Assembly: GCA_000961695.1 (NCBI GenBank)
Contig: LADW01000089.1
Span: forward strand, 1 to 64,000
Reading direction: 5' to 3'
From: Hyphomonadaceae bacterium BRH_c29
GTDB taxonomy: Bacteria; Pseudomonadota; Alphaproteobacteria; Caulobacterales; Hyphomonadaceae
DNA: 64,000 nucleotides
In this document: positions 60,475 to 64,000 of the stretch, piece by piece
Layout of the letters: each line of letters starts with the position of its first letter
Position numbering within the stretch: position 1 is the stretch's first letter
The notes under the pieces: model-generated
The model's input: only the letters and a program-made list of their open reading frames with translations
Told to the model about the DNA's origin: nothing
Databases searched by the model: none
Program-made: the position numbers and the translations under genes

Positions 60475-61733
60475 GCCGTCTCAGCTTCGGAAATGTTCAG
60501 CCCGGTCACCTGGTTGCGCTGACGGCGCAGAACATTGAACCGGTAGCCATGGAAGACGAAGCTCTGCCCCGCTTCCGGAATGGTCTGCGCTTCGTGGATG
60601 ACAAGGCCCGCCACGGTAACGGCTTCCTCATCTGGCAAATTCCAGTTCATGGCGCGGTTCACATCGCGGATCGGCACCCAGCCATCGACATTGACCGAGC
60701 CATCTTCCTGCGGGCGGACACCCTGAACGGCAATGTCGTGCTCGTCATTGATCGACCCGACGATCTCTTCGAGAATGTCTTCCAGCGTGATCAGGCCCTG
60801 CAACTCACCATATTCATCGATCACGAGCGCGAAATGGCTGCGTTCTTTCAGGAACGCGTCGAGCTGGTCCTGCACGGGGGTCGTTTCCGGTACAAACCAG
60901 GGTTTGCGCATGATCGCATCAAGGTCGAGATCCGCCAGATTGCCGCCCAGCGGGATGATCGCGCGCAGCAGGTCCTTTGCGTGCAGGATGCCGACAATCT
61001 CTTCTTTTTCACCCAGATAAAGCGGGATACGGGTGTGTGGGCTGGCCAGCGCCTTCATCACCAGCTGGCGCGGATCAAGCTCGGCGCTCAGCATCTTGAT
61101 GTTTTTGCGGTGGATCATGACGTCTTCAACCGTCAGGTCCTTCAGGTCGAGCGCGCCGACCAGGCGTTGGCGGTCAGCCGCATCAACACCGCCTTCAGAG
61201 GCATGAAGGTCGATCGCGCCGCGGATTTCCTCATCTGCTGTCATCGTTTCGGCCGGAGCGCCGAGGCCGAGCAGCTTCAGTGTGAAGGAAACGATCATCT
61301 GAATCAGTTTCACGATCCAGGAGGCGACCGCGACCAGAACGGAAATAATCCCCGCCACCTTCATCGCCGTCGCATCGGGTCGGCTGATCGCATAGGTTTT
61401 CGGCATGACCTCGGCAAAGACGAGGACAAGGATCGTCATCACGCCCGTCGCCATGGCCAGCGCCATACCGCCTGGTCCGAACAATTGCGTAAACAGCGAC
61501 GTCGCCAGCACCGAGGCCAGAATGTTGACCACGTTGTTGCCAAGCAGGATCGAGCCGATCAGGCCTTCCCGGTTGGAGATCAGCCGGTTCACGGCCTCAG
61601 CCCGCTTGTCGCCATCCTTTTCGAGGGCGTGCATGCGCGCACGTGAGGCCGCCGTCAGGGCCGTCTCGGACCCCGAGAAAAAGCCTGACAGCGCGAGCAA
61701 CACGGCGATGGCGATGATGTAACCGGCAATCAT
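60471..61733 (-). CDS. CNNM/CorC-family transporter (DUF21-CBS-CorC/HlyC)
   Basis: Membrane protein thought to export magnesium or cobalt. The N-terminal DUF21 domain has four hydrophobic segments (IIAIAVLLALSGFFSGSETALTAASRAR, ...NVVNILASVLATSLF); two CBS domains follow (VMIHRKNIKMLSAELDPRQLV and ALVIDEYGELQGLITLEDILEEIVG) and the CorC/HlyC domain with GWVPIRDVNRAMNWNLP. 420 residues. It lies 18 bases past the aroB stop, completing aroK-aroB-CNNM. Confidence 0.93.
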   Translation of the reverse strand: MIAGYIIAIAVLLALSGFFSGSETALTAASRARMHALEKDGDKRAEAVNRLISNREGLIGSILLGNNVVNILASVLATSLFTQLFGPGGMALAMATGVMTILVLVFAEVMPKTYAISRPDATAMKVAGIISVLVAVASWIVKLIQMIVSFTLKLLGLGAPAETMTADEEIRGAIDLHASEGGVDAADRQRLVGALDLKDLTVEDVMIHRKNIKMLSAELDPRQLVMKALASPHTRIPLYLGEKEEIVGILHAKDLLRAIIPLGGNLADLDLDAIMRKPWFVPETTPVQDQLDAFLKERSHFALVIDEYGELQGLITLEDILEEIVGSINDEHDIAVQGVRPQEDGSVNVDGWVPIRDVNRAMNWNLPDEEAVTVAGLVIHEAQTIPEAGQSFVFHGYRFNVLRRQRNQVTGLNISEAETA

Positions 61734-61751
61734 GTGCCCGTTTTACTCCTG

Positions 61752-62882
61752 TTATACTTCAAGCGTCTCACTGCGGAGGAATGTCTCAACCGCCCCGAGA
61801 TCGGCATCGGGATGGATATAGGCCCTCCCTATTCCCTTCGCGAGAATGAGCGGGACTTTGCCACCACTCGCCTTCTTGTCCTGTTGCATCAGCATGACCA
61901 GCTGTTTCGCCGTATAGGCCCCGCCCTGACGGCCAGGGATAGCCGCCTGAAGGCCGGAGGCTTCCAGAACGCGGCGCACCCGCGCCGCATCTTCAGGCGG
62001 CGTGATGCCAGCCGCCGCGCCATACCGGAAGGCGAGCGCCATGCCGATCGAGACGGCTTCGCCGTGCAAAAGATCAGGCCGGTAATCATTCGCCGCTTCC
62101 AGCGCATGACCGAATGTGTGGCCAAGGTTCAGCAGTGCGCGCACACCCTTTTCGGTCTCGTCCTCTGCGACGATGGCCGCTTTTGCCCGGCAGCTGACGG
62201 CGACCGCGTAAGTGATCGCATCGGCCTCAAGCGCCAGCACACGCGGGCCGTTCGCTTCCAGCCAGTCAAAGAAGGCCGGGTCATTGATCAGGCCGTATTT
62301 GACGATCTCGGCATAGCCTGCCCGCAATTCGCGCGCTGGCAGTGTCTCAAGCAGTTCGGTGTCAGCGATGACCAGACGCGGCTGATAAAATGCCCCGATC
62401 AGGTTCTTGCCGCGCGGACTGTTCACCGCCGTCTTGCCGCCAACAGAAGAATCAACCTGCGCCAGCAGCGTCGTCGGCACCTGCACAAAGCCCATGCCGC
62501 GCTTCATCAGGCTGGCCGACAGGCCGGCAATATCCCCGATCACGCCGCCGCCAAGGGCGACCAGTATGTCAGACCGGTCGGCCCCGCCTTCCAGAAGCCA
62601 GTCCAGAATGGCTTCGAGATTGGTGAAGCTCTTGGTCTTCTCGCCGGGCGTGAGGGCGAGCCAGCTGGACGAGACGCCGGAGGCTGTCAGCGCCGCTTCG
62701 ACACGCGCACGGTGGGCGGCCTGAACATTTTCATCGGTCAGCACGAAGACGCGCTTCTGCTTCAGCATCGCCGCGAGGCGCGGGCCAAGTTCTGCGAGGG
62801 CGCCGTGGCCGACAAGAATATCGTAAGACCGCGTACCAAGATCGACGGGCACGGTTTCCAGTTCGGGAGACGTCAGGCTCAT
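61752..62882 (-). CDS. aroB: 3-dehydroquinate synthase
   Basis: Shikimate pathway step 2, converts DAHP to 3-dehydroquinate using catalytic NAD. Motifs: NAD-binding [19 protein letters not shown], zinc-site Glu/His in AEIVKYGLI and [23 protein letters not shown]. 376 residues. Overlaps the stop of aroK by ATGA. Confidence 0.97.
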   Translation of the reverse strand: MSLTSPELETVPVDLGTRSYDILVGHGALAELGPRLAAMLKQKRVFVLTDENVQAAHRARVEAALTASGVSSSWLALTPGEKTKSFTNLEAILDWLLEGGADRSDILVALGGGVIGDIAGLSASLMKRGMGFVQVPTTLLAQVDSSVGGKTAVNSPRGKNLIGAFYQPRLVIADTELLETLPARELRAGYAEIVKYGLINDPAFFDWLEANGPRVLALEADAITYAVAVSCRAKAAIVAEDETEKGVRALLNLGHTFGHALEAANDYRPDLLHGEAVSIGMALAFRYGAAAGITPPEDAARVRRVLEASGLQAAIPGRQGGAYTAKQLVMLMQQDKKASGGKVPLILAKGIGRAYIHPDADLGAVETFLRSETLEV

Positions 62883-63451
62883 TTTGGGGTCCAGGTGTTC
62901 AGGGCCTTGAGGATGGCATTCACCGTGTTCGAGTGCGGACCATCCTTGGAATGCACGACAAGATCGGCCTGCGAATAGATCGGCTCACGCTCGGCCAGAA
63001 GGTTGGTCAGCACGCTTTTGGCGTCGCCGCGCTTCAACAGGGGCCGCGTATCGCGCTTCTGCACCCGCTTCCACAGGGTTTCGAGATCAGCATTCAGCCA
63101 GACCGTCACCGCATGTTCCCGCATCAGTTCGCGCGTCTCTGCATTGAGATAGGCCCCGCCCCCCGTCGCCAGCACGTGTGGCGGCATGGCCAGCAGGCGT
63201 TTCAGCACCTGTTGCTCCCCGCGCCGGAAGTCTTCTTCCCCGTGCAGGGCAAAAATGTCCGAGATCGACAGGTTGGCCGCCTTCTCGATCTCCGAATCGC
63301 TGTCATAAAAGACCCGGCCCAGCTTTTCAGCCAGCCGCCGGCCAACCGTGGACTTGCCCGCGCCCATCAGGCCGACAAGCGCAATTGTCCGCGACTCAAA
63401 GGGAAGAGCCGCAGATTGTTCCTCCGCTGGACTGTCGGTGTCAGAAGGCAT
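62879..63451 (-). CDS. aroK: Shikimate kinase
   Basis: Phosphorylates shikimate. The P-loop is GLMGAGKST at 27-35, preceded by a non-conserved 20-residue N-terminus; [11 protein letters not shown] and [12 protein letters not shown] are the shikimate-binding motifs, and TRPLL the lid. 190 residues. First gene of aroK-aroB-CNNM. Confidence 0.96.
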   Translation of the reverse strand: MPSDTDSPAEEQSAALPFESRTIALVGLMGAGKSTVGRRLAEKLGRVFYDSDSEIEKAANLSISDIFALHGEEDFRRGEQQVLKRLLAMPPHVLATGGGAYLNAETRELMREHAVTVWLNADLETLWKRVQKRDTRPLLKRGDAKSVLTNLLAEREPIYSQADLVVHSKDGPHSNTVNAILKALNTWTPK

Positions 63452-63560
63452 TCTGGACTTTCATGGCCGGTTCAGTTCATTTCCTATAGAGACGGTGAGG
63501 CCTTCGCAATTGGTGAAGGTGGACCGAAAAGCAACCTACACAACCCAAAGGTGTGATCCC

Positions 63561-63695
63561 ATGCGCAAATTCCTTATTCTGCTTGGCATCGTGGCGGTGG
63601 TTGGGCTGGCCGGCCTGTGGTGGCTGGGGACCAAAGCCGAACAGGGCAAGCCGGGCCCCGGCGAAATCCGGATCGAGGTCCAAGATGTGGTCTAA
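63561..63695 (+). CDS. 44-residue single-pass membrane protein
   Basis: The family is not recognised. MRKFLILLGIVAVVGLAGLWWLG is a membrane segment; a short acidic tail follows. AAAGGTG precedes the ATG. Its last 11 bases overlap the start of the exported protein gene downstream, suggesting coupling. Confidence 0.55.
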   Translation: MRKFLILLGIVAVVGLAGLWWLGTKAEQGKPGPGEIRIEVQDVV

Positions 63696-64000
63696 ACAGG
63701 CCCTTGCTGGCGCAGCATTTGCGGCGCTGCTGACATTTCCGGCACACGCACAGATCGAAGACAGCTGGCTCGAACAGGTCGATCCCTGGGGAATAAGCTA
63801 TCTTGCCGAGAGTGAACCGGCCCTGCCCACGGGCATGTGGCGCGGCGCGCGGGGCGAAGACCTGCTGGCCCTGATGCAGACTGCCCGCACCAGAGGGCTG
63901 ACCCCGGCAGAACAAATGCTCATGCGGCGGCTGGTCCTTTCTGCAGGGCGCGCCCCAGCAGGCGAAGACCGCGACGCCCTCCTGGCCGAACGCGCCCGCA
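63685..64000 (+). CDS. Exported protein, N-terminal part (3' end outside window)
   Basis: The open frame runs to the window edge. A signal peptide (MWSKQALAGAAFAALLTFPAHA) precedes a mature region with EDSWLEQVDPWGISYLAESEPALP, not recognised. The C-terminus lies outside the window. The start overlaps the 44-residue gene by 11 bases. Confidence 0.7.
   Translation, partial: MWSKQALAGAAFAALLTFPAHAQIEDSWLEQVDPWGISYLAESEPALPTGMWRGARGEDLLALMQTARTRGLTPAEQMLMRRLVLSAGRAPAGEDRDALLAERAR

Noticed and set aside
1-64000. CRISPR array, prophage or integrated plasmid
   Set aside because: No regularly spaced repeats, no cas, integrase, capsid or replication genes were found.

Overview
The window is a dense, high-GC stretch of bacterial chromosome, best explained as an alphaproteobacterium. 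Evidence for this: a RegB/RegA (PrrBA) redox two-component pair divergent from a SCO1/SenC gene, a PhaR/PhaB/BdhA polyhydroxybutyrate set, the aroK-aroB-CNNM gene order, a J-domain gene beside bolA, and a complex-I-associated NDUFA9-like reductase. Several family types recall Hyphomonadaceae (Maricaulales), but that family-level placement is inference. No phage, plasmid or CRISPR locus is visible. Apart from an insertion-sequence end at the left edge and two low-GC insert-like genes, the content is chromosomal housekeeping and metabolism.

Layout. 0-2.3 kb: the C-terminal end of an IS4-type transposase, a small hypothetical gene ending inside a palindromic repeat, a yeast-type cytosine deaminase and a secreted protein of six Cys-pair repeats. 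2.4-5.0 kb: the Holliday-junction operon ruvC-ruvA-X-ruvB with an extra low-GC membrane gene X between ruvA and ruvB. 5.2-9.9 kb: a lipoprotein, then a minus-strand run of a chagasin-like inhibitor lipoprotein, Rieske oxygenase, low-GC exported protein, SDR-DoxX fusion and DUF2269 protein. 10-16.5 kb: lepA, a MerR regulator facing a methyltransferase, an ECF sigma factor overlapping a membrane partner, and tsaD. 16.5-26 kb: a TetR regulator with two matching candidate operators, YciI, GST, sulfotransferase, DUF2167, a PQQ alcohol dehydrogenase lipoprotein, pyrF, a secreted serine protease, a DUF350 protein and bdhA.

26-36 kb: SCO1, RegB, RegA, an M20 hydrolase, a TonB-dependent receptor, and an ArnT-like/DPM1-like/membrane-protein trio probably for lipid-linked sugar transfer. 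36-49 kb: phaR and phaB diverging across a dyad-rich control region; a quinone-reductase-like dehydrogenase, acyl-CoA ligase and lysophospholipase-like hydrolase; a five-gene SCP2/DUF1428/PhnB/GST/SRPBCC-VOC run behind a TetR regulator with a palindromic operator; an acyl-CoA carboxylase beta subunit; a Tat-exported HisC-like aminotransferase; and a DUF4349 lipoprotein. 49-64 kb: gltBD (ammonia assimilation), uppP, the NDUFA9-like gene, a tRNA-Leu(CAG) with an abnormal acceptor stem, glpD, a J-domain gene, bolA, and aroK-aroB-CNNM, ending in a partial exported protein.

Functional links: PhaB builds and BdhA consumes the C4 units of PHB under PhaR control, and RegBA with SCO1 ties respiration to gene control. 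Several acyl-CoA genes (ligase, carboxylase, SCP2, hydrolase) lie close together. Many neighbours overlap by ATGA, indicating translational coupling. Three convergent pairs share one CTAG as both stop codons.
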